64,000 nt of DNA from Thiobacillus sp. UBA3361. Lineage in GTDB: Bacteria; Pseudomonadota; Gammaproteobacteria; Burkholderiales; Thiobacillaceae. Shown piece by piece: positions 50,927 through 59,388 of this stretch. A program made the translations under genes and the position numbers. The stretch's first letter is position 1. The number at the start of each line of letters is the position of its first letter. The stretch is taken from positions 33,488 to 97,487 of the forward strand of contig DEQR01000062.1 of the NCBI GenBank assembly GCA_002360535.1, in the 5' to 3' direction. The notes beneath the pieces were generated by a model, which was given only the letters and a program-made list of their open reading frames with translations, was not told where the DNA came from and ran no database searches.

Positions 50927-52803
50927 GCGTCGGTTTTGTCTCTATGCCGATCGCAACGCCGCACCACCCCAATCTCGGCCTCTCGCTCCTGAAAGCCGGG
51001 TTGGCGCGTCGTGGAGTGGAGAGCATGATTCGCTATTTCCATCTCGATTTCGTGCGCCATGTCGGTTTCGAGGCTTTCGATTTGGTATCTGACGATAGCC
51101 TCTATGAGGCCATGCTTGGCGAATGGCTGTTCGCCGCCGAACTAGATCCGGATGCGGATTTGATGGATTTTCGCTTTCTCAACCGGGTGTTGCTCAAGCG
51201 TTATCCGCACCGTTTTCCGATTGAGCGCCAGTTGAGTGTGCTGCAAGTTCGCTCGGCCATCGGTAGCTTCATGGATCATTGCGAACAGGCTGAAGACTGG
51301 TCAGCTTACAAAATCGTCGGCTTTTCCAGCTCCTTCCAGCAGCACACCCCAGCCTTGGCGCTCGCAAAGCGCATCAAGGCCCGCTATCCGGAGACCGTGG
51401 TCATCTTCGGTGGCGCCAATTGCGAGGGCGAGATGGGCTCCCAGACCCTGGAGAGCTATCCCTTCGTCGATGCGATTTTTTCCGGTGAGGCCGATATTGC
51501 CTTCCCAGATTTTGTCGAACGGGTGCTTGCAGGGGGAGCAGAGCGCGAGGAGGCGCTAGCGGAGGCCCGACGCGGACCGCTCAGCGGGACGTCTCCGGTC
51601 GAGATGGATGAACTTCCACATCCTAATTATGTCGATTTCTACGAACAGCTCGCCAGCTTCCCCGAGATAAGCGCGCGCTATCAGCCGGTGCCTTTGTTTG
51701 AGTCCGCTCGCGGTTGCTGGTGGGGCGCCAAGCATCACTGCACCTTTTGCGGCCTCAACGGCACCAGCATGGCCTATCGCAGCAAGAGCCCGGAGCGCGC
51801 CTTCGAGGAGATAGAATCCATCGCACGGCAATATGGGTCGGACATTCTTGCCGTCGATAACATCCTAGATTTCAAATATTTCAAGACTTTACTTCCGGCC
51901 CTGCGAGATAGCGAAACCGACTATCTCATCCACTATGAGACCAAGGTGAATCTCACTGCGGACAAGGTCCGCGCTCTCGCCGAGGCGGGAGTGCGCAAGA
52001 TCCAGCCGGGAGTCGAATCCCTGTCCAGCCATATCCTCTCTCTGATGAATAAGGGCAGCACCATGCTGCAGAACACCCAGACGCTGAAACTCGCCGCCGA
52101 AGCTGGGGTCTTAGTTGAGTGGGCAGTTCTCTACGGTTTTCCGGGCGAACGCGAAGAGGATTATGCTGCGATGGCGCGGTTAGTACGGCGATTGCGGCAC
52201 CTGCAATCCCCGGCGGCTGTGACCAAGGTTCGTGCAGACCGGTTCAGCCCTTATTTCAAGACGCCGGAAGCCTATGGCATCAAGCTGAAAGCGTTCGACG
52301 CCTACAACTACATTTTTCCATTCAACGGCCCGGAAATCCAAAGACTGGCCTATCACTTCATCATCTCCTCCCCCGAGGTCGACCAAGCGGACGACTACGC
52401 CGCTTCAGCGATCGAGGAAGTGCAGACCTGGCACCGGAATCGCTTCCGTTATGAACTCTTCGTGGAAACGACCGCCGGCGGGGCGCGTATCACCGACCGC
52501 CGCGAGGATGAGGGGGAGCAGGTCTATGATCTTGATGCTACGGAAGCTGCCGTGCTTGAGCATGCTGCCGAGATAATCTCCGAACGGCGTCTCGCCGCCA
52601 CCCTCGGCCTAGACGAGAAAGCGTTTGAAGTGGTGATGGAGACCCTTGAATCGCGAGGCCTCATCCTTCGTGAGGGCGGTCGTTTGCTTGCTCTGCCTCT
52701 GCGACAGCCGGGCTATCGCCGGGCGCTTGAGGCTAGCCAGCTGCGGGAGCCTCTCACCCACGCCTACTTCTTCCGCGATAGCCTGCGGGAGCCCGCCGAA
52801 TGA
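50923..52803 (+). CDS. B12-type radical SAM peptide maturase (RiPP maturation protein 1 family)
   Basis: 626 residues. The N-terminal region, with VVIFGGANCEGEMG, resembles a cobalamin-binding domain; the radical SAM site is ARGCWWGAKHHCTFCGLNG, a Cx7CxxC form specific to the ribosomal-peptide maturation radical SAM protein 1 family (TIGR03975-like), followed by VDNILDFKYFKTLLP. The C-terminal 130 residues look like a winged-helix part. Family members methylate or otherwise modify Nif11/NHLP-type precursors. It overlaps both neighbours by four bases, so the operon is tightly coupled. Confidence 0.88.
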   Translation: MSVGFVSMPIATPHHPNLGLSLLKAGLARRGVESMIRYFHLDFVRHVGFEAFDLVSDDSLYEAMLGEWLFAAELDPDADLMDFRFLNRVLLKRYPHRFPIERQLSVLQVRSAIGSFMDHCEQAEDWSAYKIVGFSSSFQQHTPALALAKRIKARYPETVVIFGGANCEGEMGSQTLESYPFVDAIFSGEADIAFPDFVERVLAGGAEREEALAEARRGPLSGTSPVEMDELPHPNYVDFYEQLASFPEISARYQPVPLFESARGCWWGAKHHCTFCGLNGTSMAYRSKSPERAFEEIESIARQYGSDILAVDNILDFKYFKTLLPALRDSETDYLIHYETKVNLTADKVRALAEAGVRKIQPGVESLSSHILSLMNKGSTMLQNTQTLKLAAEAGVLVEWAVLYGFPGEREEDYAAMARLVRRLRHLQSPAAVTKVRADRFSPYFKTPEAYGIKLKAFDAYNYIFPFNGPEIQRLAYHFIISSPEVDQADDYAASAIEEVQTWHRNRFRYELFVETTAGGARITDRREDEGEQVYDLDATEAAVLEHAAEIISERRLAATLGLDEKAFEVVMETLESRGLILREGGRLLALPLRQPGYRRALEASQLREPLTHAYFFRDSLREPAE

Positions 52804-54221
52804 GAGACTTTACCGTGCTCGTCTTCATGGCAGCAGACAATGATCTTGGCCGAGATTCCTTCGCCGCGCGCGACATCCACGAAATGGAGAAGTACGGCTC
52901 GGACGACAGAGTCGCCATCGCAATCCAGGTCGATCGCTATGGCGGCGGAACCAATGGCACGGCGCTGCGAGGCCAGATCATCCAGAATCCGAATTGGCAG
53001 AAGCGGCCGATAGAGAATGTCTCCACCCTCGTCGATATTGGCGAGACTGACACCGGCCATCCCGACGTGCTCAAGGATTTCATCGTCTGGGGTGCGACCG
53101 AATTTCCCGCTAAGCACACGATTCTGGTGATCTGGGCACACGGAACAGGCTGGCGCGCAGAGGTGATCAATGATGCGGTCGGCAAGTCGGCCGGAGCGGA
53201 AGCTGAGCTTGCCGCGCGCAGCGTGCAGTTCGGGGAGATGTACAGGAAGAACACAGCTGGACTGGTGTTCCGGCGCAGTGTTGAGAGTCTAGTAGATGGC
53301 TTTATCCGCAATCGCCTACTGCCTAATTACGGCAATCGGCTTACGAGCGGGGTGAGCGTTTGGCCGAGATTCGTCTCCCCACCTGCTGCTGCCGAACTGT
53401 CCACGGTGATGGACACGCTCAAACTGAATCAGCGTCAGCTGAAAGACATTTTTGCGCGTGCCGTAGCTGCCGACAGCACAGATCTCTCAGCGCTGGATTC
53501 CATCGAACTTAAACGAGCCTTGGTCGATGCGCGCAACGCCCTGCGGGCCGGTCCAGCGCCGGATTTCGACTATTCGCTGATCGGTTTCGACGCCTGCCTC
53601 ATGGGCAGTTTGGAAGCGCTCTACCAGCTTAAGGATATCGTATCGGTCATCGTCGCTTCTGAAGAGGAGGAACCGCGCACTGGCTGGCGCTATGATCTTG
53701 TCCTAGAACGGCTCCGTACCGACCCTCAGGATCTTGAAACGCTCGGCGCTGGCTTCGTGGATGATTATGTGACCGCTCAGGACGCTTACTTCCTGCGCCT
53801 CATCACCCAGTCAGCCGTGCGTGGAGAAAGTCTAGAAGGCGTAGCAGATATGCTGCATAGGGTCGGCGAAGTTTTGGAGCCGTTACTGAACACGCACACC
53901 AGACTGCTCCAAGCGGCCGAGAAGACCGCAACGCGCTTCCGTGGCGACAAGGATTTCCTCGATATTGGGCATTTCCTGACGAAGCTGGAGGACGGCCTCC
54001 ACGGTCATCCTGCGCTCGGCGAGATAACTGCTGCGCGCGCCAAGCTTGACGAGGCCGTGATTTCCTCGCGCTTCGCTTTCCCGAGTGAACGTGAAGAACC
54101 GACAGGGCTATCGATCTATTTTCCTGCAATCGCTCGCTATGACCCAGTCTATGACGCACTCGACATCAGTTCACATCTCAAGGGTTGGGTCGACTTCATC
54201 AAGGCCTATCATTTTTTGTGA
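52800..54221 (+). CDS. Clostripain-family (C11) cysteine protease of the RiPP cluster
   Basis: 473 residues. The N-terminus FTVLVFMAADNDLGRDSFAA, the catalytic histidine in VIWAHGTGW (H114) and the cysteine in GFDACLMGSLEAL (C266) are those of C11 peptidases. No signal peptide is seen, so it is cytoplasmic. Clostripain-type enzymes prefer to cut after arginine, and the precursor has R70 and R74 just before its end, so this is probably the leader peptidase (inference). It overlaps the maturase gene by four bases and is the last gene of the cluster; no exporter gene is present. Confidence 0.85.
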   Translation: MRDFTVLVFMAADNDLGRDSFAARDIHEMEKYGSDDRVAIAIQVDRYGGGTNGTALRGQIIQNPNWQKRPIENVSTLVDIGETDTGHPDVLKDFIVWGATEFPAKHTILVIWAHGTGWRAEVINDAVGKSAGAEAELAARSVQFGEMYRKNTAGLVFRRSVESLVDGFIRNRLLPNYGNRLTSGVSVWPRFVSPPAAAELSTVMDTLKLNQRQLKDIFARAVAADSTDLSALDSIELKRALVDARNALRAGPAPDFDYSLIGFDACLMGSLEALYQLKDIVSVIVASEEEEPRTGWRYDLVLERLRTDPQDLETLGAGFVDDYVTAQDAYFLRLITQSAVRGESLEGVADMLHRVGEVLEPLLNTHTRLLQAAEKTATRFRGDKDFLDIGHFLTKLEDGLHGHPALGEITAARAKLDEAVISSRFAFPSEREEPTGLSIYFPAIARYDPVYDALDISSHLKGWVDFIKAYHFL

Positions 54222-54801
54222 GAACAGCGTCACAAGCGATAGCACGAGAACGCCTTACAGACTTGGCGGGGCATCTCCAGAAGAAATTTGTGCTCAACTA
54301 TCGGACAGCAAAGGCTCATTTCCCGGTTCCTCATGAGAGAAACCCGACCCGAAGAAAACGAGGTATTTGAAAGAACGCCTCAGCAAGGTAAACCGGCGTT
54401 CGAGCAGTGGTAGTCGAATGTCTCTGTTGGGCTCGTTATGTGAGCTCAACGGATCAGTAAGCCGCCCCTCAAAGTGAATCTCGGCTGAACGACAGGTGAC
54501 AGGTGTATTGCAGTCCAAGATTTAGTAGGAGCCCAAGGACGGCATTGGCCGAACTGGAGCCATACAAGTCTTCTGGCTCGAACGTCCGGAGTTGACCCCC
54601 TGCCGCCGAAAATCAGTCTTACCGAGCGACAGGTTCGCCGTAAACACCTGCCGTAGAACCAGCGCCCTCCTTCAGCGGCCCCTTCTGACCTTGGATGCGA
54701 GATCGCGAGATCGTTAAAGTTTCTCTTTGGCCATGGCGATGTCCTGATTAAGGGCTAACGCGCTGACGTACATGTAAAATTCTTGAGTTAGTCTGAAGTC
54801 A
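54222..54801. other. Intergenic region without a supported gene
   Basis: 580 bases between the RiPP protease gene and a convergent leftward gene. A short open stretch (54241-54370, ending RNPTRRKRG) has no start signal or family likeness. I see no clear terminator or repeat. Confidence 0.5.
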
Positions 54802-55551
54802 TTATTCCTTACTAGCTGAAGGGTTTAAAATGTATTTTTGTGCTCTGGCAAATTTTTCCTCAATTGTTCTGCGAGCAATGCCATAATACTCACCGTAATA
54901 AGCCCTTATGTCATCGATAAGCACTTCGTTGGTTTTATATTTTGGGTGTTTGGCGCCATCAGGAAACTTACCTTTAATATAATCAAGCAGGGCGCCGATG
55001 AGATGCAAATACGCACTTTCCATCCTGCTTTTTTGAATGTCATACATCTTTTTGTGTTGTTTATTAGACGACTCAAGCTCTAAGTTTTTTTGTTTTACAG
55101 AATCATAATCTTTCACAAGGTTTTCTATTTGGTCTACATCATACTTGAGCTTATTAATAAAAATAAGTCTTCTTAACTCATCCGGTGCTTCTAGTCGCAC
55201 TTGCGCGGCCCAATACATCAGATGACTTGGAGCGACATAATCGACTCCCTCTCTCGCATATGTTCTGAGTTGTTGTGAAGAAATGCCATACAGCAAGCGA
55301 TCCCATAATTGATCGAAGTCTTCCCACTTTCCAATATTCACTGGCCTGGACGAGCAAAAAACCCCGTCCCCCTCCCAGGTCGGGTCGTCATCTCTAACCT
55401 CGATGTTAACTTTCAGGATATCTTGCAGATCTGGTGGTTCAAGTCCAAGTAAAATATAGATAGCCTGAGGCACAGGCCACAAATCATATTCGACCACCCA
55501 TTTCTTATAGTCGCAGGATTTATTCGTCTTGACTCTAAGTTTTCTGTTCAT
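54802..55551 (-). CDS. Unknown AT-rich protein downstream of the integrase
   Basis: Not recognised. 249 residues; an N-terminal domain with aromatic residues (WVVEYDLWPVPQAIYILLGL) is followed by a helical, coiled-coil-like region (IENLVKDYDSVKQKNLELES) and a basic C-terminus (RRTIEEKFARAQKYI). Its GC content is much lower than that of the flanking genes. The ATG is six bases after the integrase stop, so both are probably on one message. Cargo genes in this place are often defence or accessory genes, but nothing in the sequence points to a function. Confidence 0.6.
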   Translation of the reverse strand: MNRKLRVKTNKSCDYKKWVVEYDLWPVPQAIYILLGLEPPDLQDILKVNIEVRDDDPTWEGDGVFCSSRPVNIGKWEDFDQLWDRLLYGISSQQLRTYAREGVDYVAPSHLMYWAAQVRLEAPDELRRLIFINKLKYDVDQIENLVKDYDSVKQKNLELESSNKQHKKMYDIQKSRMESAYLHLIGALLDYIKGKFPDGAKHPKYKTNEVLIDDIRAYYGEYYGIARRTIEEKFARAQKYILNPSASKE

Positions 55552-55557
55552 GGATTA

Positions 55558-56748
55558 CTATCCAGGTTGATCATTGGCAATAAGATGGTTTGGATAGAAC
55601 GCATCCAAACGATCACTCCACCATTGCATAAGTTTTCGTCGTTCGGGTAAATAGTCACTGTGGGAATAAGCTCTAACTACAGCATTTCGCTCCATGTGAG
55701 CCAACTGACGCTCAATATGTTCATGTGGCCACCCGTGTTCTCGGGCTGAAGTTGCAAACGTCCCCCTGAAACCATGGCCTGTCACCAAGCCCTTATATCC
55801 CATGTATTCGATGGCGCGAAGAATGGTGCTGGCCCCCATAGAGCTGCCACTTCGATGCTGGTTCGGAAACATCGGACCAACACCACCTGTGATGCCTTGA
55901 AGCTCCTTCAACAAAACCACCCCTTGTGATGACAAAGGTATTGTGTGGGCTCTTCTCCCCTTCATACGCTCCCCAGGAATCCTCCAAAGCGCATTTTCCA
56001 AATCCAACTCCTCCCAGCGCCCCTCTCTGAGTTCTTTAGTCCTGAGGGCTGTCCGGAGCAGCAGATCAACAGCGATCTGTGTCTGTCTGTTCCCCTGATA
56101 GGCTGATAGGGCGGCTAGAAAAGCCGGTATCTCTTTATCGGCAAGATGGGGGTTATGCTTTACCCTTGGCTTCTGGATTTGTCCGCGCAAGGCCCCAGAT
56201 GGGTCGTGTTCCGTTTTGCCATGGGCGATCGCGTATCTGAATATGGCCCCGGACCACTGACGTAGCAGAACAGCGACAGATGGAGCGCGCAGCTCAACCT
56301 TCTTCACGACTTTCAGCAAGTCCACAGCTGTGATTTCTTTGATGGGCCGGTCCCCAAGTTCTGGAACCAGGTCTCTCTCGATGAACGTCTGGACTTGACC
56401 AGCGTAGTAGGGGGTCCACTTCTTGGCATTGTCGGCCATCCAATCACGGGCGACCTTCTCAAAGCCGTTGTCGATCGCAAGCCGCTTCTCAGCTTCACGA
56501 TGCGGTGTCGGATTGACACCCTGCTTCACTAGCTTGCGAGCTTGCTGGTGTGCCTCCCGAGCTTCCGACAGCCCCATCCCGGGGTATTCGCCCAACGTGA
56601 ACTTTTTCTCCTGACCATCGATGCGGAATCGATACCGCCAGTACTTCCCCCCAGTGGGTCGGACCTCTAAGAAGAGACCATTCTTATCTGTGAGCTTGTA
56701 AGCCTTGTCACGAGGCTTGGCATTCCTGCACTTCGTGTCTATCAGCAT
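55558..56748 (-). CDS. int: P4-type tyrosine integrase of the trpG island
   Basis: 396 residues from the chosen ATG. MLIDTKCRNAKPRDKAYKLT is the normal N-terminus of P4-type integrases (DUF4102 arm-binding domain, with KKFTLGEYPGMGLSEARE). The catalytic domain has LLRTALRTKELREGRW (arginine), TGHGFRGTFAT (H-x-x-R) and LAHMERNAVVRAYSHSDY (histidine and tyrosine). In-frame starts at 56805 (ATG) and 56814 (TTG) exist, but their extension covers the GTTGCCCAC repeats. The gene lies next to attR and reads inward. It is intact, and its target appears to be the 5' end of trpG. Confidence 0.92.
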   Translation of the reverse strand: MLIDTKCRNAKPRDKAYKLTDKNGLFLEVRPTGGKYWRYRFRIDGQEKKFTLGEYPGMGLSEAREAHQQARKLVKQGVNPTPHREAEKRLAIDNGFEKVARDWMADNAKKWTPYYAGQVQTFIERDLVPELGDRPIKEITAVDLLKVVKKVELRAPSVAVLLRQWSGAIFRYAIAHGKTEHDPSGALRGQIQKPRVKHNPHLADKEIPAFLAALSAYQGNRQTQIAVDLLLRTALRTKELREGRWEELDLENALWRIPGERMKGRRAHTIPLSSQGVVLLKELQGITGGVGPMFPNQHRSGSSMGASTILRAIEYMGYKGLVTGHGFRGTFATSAREHGWPHEHIERQLAHMERNAVVRAYSHSDYLPERRKLMQWWSDRLDAFYPNHLIANDQPG

Positions 56749-56760
56749 CTCTGGACTCAA

Positions 56761-56827
56761 GTGGGCAACGGTTTCGTTGCCCACATTGTTGCCCTCTTTT
56801 TCCATGGATGTCAATGAACATCCATGG
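56761..56827. promoter_or_regulatory. Integrase arm-type repeats and hairpin
   Basis: GTGGGCAAC (56761, inverted), GTTGCCCAC (56776) and GTTGCCCTC (56788) match two GTTGCCCAC sites at 18681 and 18693 near the other end; the shared spacing of 12 bp makes them probable arm sites of the integrase. Beside them CCATGGATGT-CAATGA-ACATCCATGG (56802-56827) is a perfect 10-bp stem that could fold in the integrase leader. Confidence 0.6.
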
Positions 56828-56909
56828 ACACTAATGTATATAACTAACTGATATTTATGAGTATTAGCAGAGCCTCTTGGAACTTTATGGACGTCGATAG
56901 ATGCTCATG

Positions 56910-56933
56910 TCAGTTGTCGATCATCAGGAGCAT
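56910..56933 (-). pseudogene. Displaced 5' end of trpG
   Basis: Minus strand ATGCTCCTGATGATCGACAA continues with one more base and then TGA: seven trpG codons cut off by the insertion. The complete trpG now begins at 18628 with nearly the same codons. Confidence 0.85.
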
Positions 56934-56934
56934 A
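56912..56934. repeat. Right attachment site of the trpG island
   Basis: 23 bp, identical to 18607-18629 except one base. The native upstream region of trpG continues to the right of it. Confidence 0.85.
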
Positions 56935-57045
56935 CGGATCGCGTCCTATGGAGGATTGGATGGGCATCAGGGCGGGGTGGAAATCCTACCACGGGCGAGT
57001 GCCGGCGCAGGCCGGCTTGGCTGAGTGCATGCTTCGCACCGGGCG

Positions 57046-57068
57046 AAAAAAAACCCGCCGGGGCGGGT
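57046..57068 (-). terminator. Rho-independent terminator after the IalB-like gene
   Basis: On the minus strand CCCGCC-CC-GGCGGG is followed by eight Ts. It ends the leftward transcript about 50 bases after the stop of the IalB-like gene. Therefore trpG and trpD most likely had their own promoter between here and the attachment site, now cut off by the island. Confidence 0.88.
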
Positions 57069-57111
57069 CGGTGCGCGCGCTCTGCCGCAGGCGGCGGTGG
57101 TGGAGCGCGGG

Positions 57112-57636
57112 CTATTTCAGGGAATCGAAGGCAGCGGTGAAGCCCTGCAGGGAAACCGGGATGGCAGCGGCGCGCCGCTTGGCATCGACGACGATCACCT
57201 TGGCCTGTTTGCCCCTTTTCAGGGCCTCGATCACCTCCGGCTTCAGTTCCAGACCGCCCCGGCAGCCCTGCGGCATGCACAGTTCATACCCGAAGCGGGT
57301 GGTCTCGCCCTCGTCCACCTGGAGGCCCATGCCGGCCGGCAGCAGCACCCCCAGCGGCACGGTGAAGAGGGCCAGGGGTGTGTCCTTGCCGGGGGGATAG
57401 AGCACGGCCACGTTCAGTAGCGGCTGATCGTTCGGCTTGTCCTTGTCCTTGACGCTGACAGTCTGGTAGATGTGGCAGAGCTGCCCCTTGCCCTCGGGCA
57501 GGGCCTCGCAGCGGGTGCCCCAATCCTTGAATCTGGCACCGTCCGGAGGTGCGCCCTGTGCCGGGACGGTCAGGGCCAGAGCGGCAGCCAGCAGGAAAGT
57601 GCGGGGCAGGCGGCAACGCGGGGAATAGAGAGACAT
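57112..57636 (-). CDS. IalB-family exported protein
   Basis: 174 residues with a signal peptide (RTFLLAAALALTVPAQG, cut near 27). The mature part begins FKDWGTRCEAL and contains pairs of cysteines (CEALPEGKGQLCHI and CMPQGCRGG), the pattern of invasion-associated locus B-type periplasmic proteins. The role in free-living bacteria is unknown. It lies between trpE and the former trpG start and has its own ribosome site (AAGGA) and terminator, an unusual neighbour in a trp operon. Confidence 0.8.
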   Translation of the reverse strand: MSLYSPRCRLPRTFLLAAALALTVPAQGAPPDGARFKDWGTRCEALPEGKGQLCHIYQTVSVKDKDKPNDQPLLNVAVLYPPGKDTPLALFTVPLGVLLPAGMGLQVDEGETTRFGYELCMPQGCRGGLELKPEVIEALKRGKQAKVIVVDAKRRAAAIPVSLQGFTAAFDSLK

Positions 57637-57797
57637 GTGGCTTCCTTAGGTATCGTCCTCGCTCAGCCCGACCCCCATTGTCGGGGGCGGATGGCGAGGC
57701 GGGGTGAATGATTCGGTTGCCCGTCGGCCCTTCACCCTAACATCCAGGCGGCCGGAGGGCAAAACAGCTCCCCGGCGGGTCCGGACCAGAACGGCGG

Positions 57798-59273
57798 CTA
57801 AACGGGGGTGCCTTCTTCCCCGGCCATGGCCAGGTCCGCCGCGCGGATCACCGCGCGTGCCTTGTTGCGCGTCTCGATCCATTCGTTTTCGGGCACCGAG
57901 TCGGCGACGATGCCGGCGCCGGCCTGCACGTAGAGCGTCTCGTCCTTGACCACGGCGGTGCGGATGGCGATGGCCACGTCCATGTCGCCGTTGAAACCCA
58001 GGTAGCCCACCGCGCCGGCATAGACGCCGCGTTTGGTGGGCTCCAGCTCGTCGATGATCTCCATGGCGCGGATCTTCGGCGCCCCGGAGACAGTGCCGGC
58101 CGGGAAGGTGGCGCGCAGCACGTCCATGGCGTCCAGGTCCGGCTTCAGCCTGCCCTCCACGTTGGAGACGATGTGCATGACGTGCGAATAGCGCTCCACG
58201 ATCATGTGCTCGGTGACCTTGACGCTGCCCACCTGGGCCACCCGGCCCACGTCGTTGCGACCCAGGTCCATGAGCTGCACGTGCTCGGCCAGTTCCTTGG
58301 GGTCGGCCAGCAGCTCGGCCTCCAGGCGCAGGTCCTCCTCGCGGCTGATGCCGCGTGGGCGGGTGCCGGCGATGGGGCGAACCGTCACGGTGTCGCCCTC
58401 CAGGCGGACCAGAATTTCCGGCGAGGCGCCGACCACGTGGAAGCCGCCCAGGTCGTAATAGAACATGTAGGGGGACGGGTTCAGGCCGCGCAGGCTGCGA
58501 TACAGGGACAGGGGATGGGCATGGAACGCCCGGCTCATGCGCTGGGACAACACCACCTGCATGATGTCGCCCTCGACAATGTAGCGTTTGGCCCGCTCCA
58601 CCGCCGCCTTGAAGGCGGCCTCGCCGAATTCGGAGGGGGCATCGGCCGGCTCGGCGCTCACTGTCGGCGGCGGCACGGCGGCTGTGGACAATTTCTGGCC
58701 CAGTTCCCGCAGACGCGCCTGGGCACGGATGAAGGCATCGGGCTCCAGGGGGTCGGCATAAACGATCAGGGTCAGCCGCCCCGACAGGTTGTCCACCACC
58801 ACCAGCTCGTCGGTGAGCATCAGCAGGATGTCCGGCGTGCCCAGCACGTCGGGCTTCACCGTGTGCGCCAGCTTCTTCTCGATGTAGCGCACCGTGTCGT
58901 AGCCGAAGTAACCGCACAGGCCGCCGGGGAAACGCGGCAGGCCGGGCACCGGCGCGGCCTTGAAGCGCTTCAGGTAGGCATCGATCCAGGCCAGCGGATC
59001 GGCCTGCTCGCCCTGCTCCACCGGCTGCGCGTCGGTTTCCAGGCTGACGAAATGGCCATGCACGCGCAGCACCGTGCGCGCCGGCAGGCCGATGAAGGAA
59101 TAGCGCCCGAAGCGCTCACCGCCGACCACCGATTCCAGCAGATAGGTGTAGGGCTGGTTGGCCAGCTTGAGGTAGATGGACAGGGGCGTATCCAGGTCCG
59201 CCGGCAGCTGCCGGAATACCGGGATGCGGTTGTAGCCCCGGCGGGCGAGATCGTTGAAATCCTGTTCGGTCAT
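57798..59273 (-). CDS. trpE: Anthranilate synthase component I
   Basis: 491 residues. Converts chorismate to anthranilate with ammonia from TrpG. The N-terminal regulatory domain (LLESVVGGERFGRYSFIG) binds tryptophan; the catalytic part shows RPIAGTRPRG, ELAEHVQLMDLGRNDVGRVA, the FPAGTVSGAPKIRAMEII segment and VQAGAGIVADS. GAGG seven bases before the ATG at 59273 fixes the start. It follows gph with a 115-bp gap. Its partner gene trpG is about 39 kb away because of the island, so expression of the two subunits may no longer be balanced. Confidence 0.96.
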   Translation of the reverse strand: MTEQDFNDLARRGYNRIPVFRQLPADLDTPLSIYLKLANQPYTYLLESVVGGERFGRYSFIGLPARTVLRVHGHFVSLETDAQPVEQGEQADPLAWIDAYLKRFKAAPVPGLPRFPGGLCGYFGYDTVRYIEKKLAHTVKPDVLGTPDILLMLTDELVVVDNLSGRLTLIVYADPLEPDAFIRAQARLRELGQKLSTAAVPPPTVSAEPADAPSEFGEAAFKAAVERAKRYIVEGDIMQVVLSQRMSRAFHAHPLSLYRSLRGLNPSPYMFYYDLGGFHVVGASPEILVRLEGDTVTVRPIAGTRPRGISREEDLRLEAELLADPKELAEHVQLMDLGRNDVGRVAQVGSVKVTEHMIVERYSHVMHIVSNVEGRLKPDLDAMDVLRATFPAGTVSGAPKIRAMEIIDELEPTKRGVYAGAVGYLGFNGDMDVAIAIRTAVVKDETLYVQAGAGIVADSVPENEWIETRNKARAVIRAADLAMAGEEGTPV

Positions 59274-59388
59274 TGTTGAACCTCGTGAAACGTGAAAGGG
59301 GAAATGCGTGACGCGCGCGAACCCTGCCGCCATCGCCATCGGCGAGGTAGCGCGGGCGGCGTGGCGCGCGGTTCCCTTCGTTTCACAT

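Larger units (their letters stand above)
18607..56934. mobile_element. 38-kb integrative element inserted at the 5' end of trpG
   Basis: The element lies between two near-identical 23-bp copies of the trpG start region, with a P4-type integrase at its right end. It carries a phosphorothioate-type defence locus with extra effector genes, an antirestriction gene, orphan methyltransferases, AlpA regulators, a plasmid-like replication module, an IS5-family insertion and a RiPP cluster. I saw no relaxase, coupling protein or type IV secretion gene, so it is integrative and possibly mobilisable rather than self-transmissible. Base composition varies strongly from block to block, which indicates mosaic assembly. 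Confidence 0.85.

Noticed and set aside
57646..58917. 423-codon minus-strand frame overlapping trpE
   Set aside because: Out of frame with trpE, low-complexity translation and no start signal.
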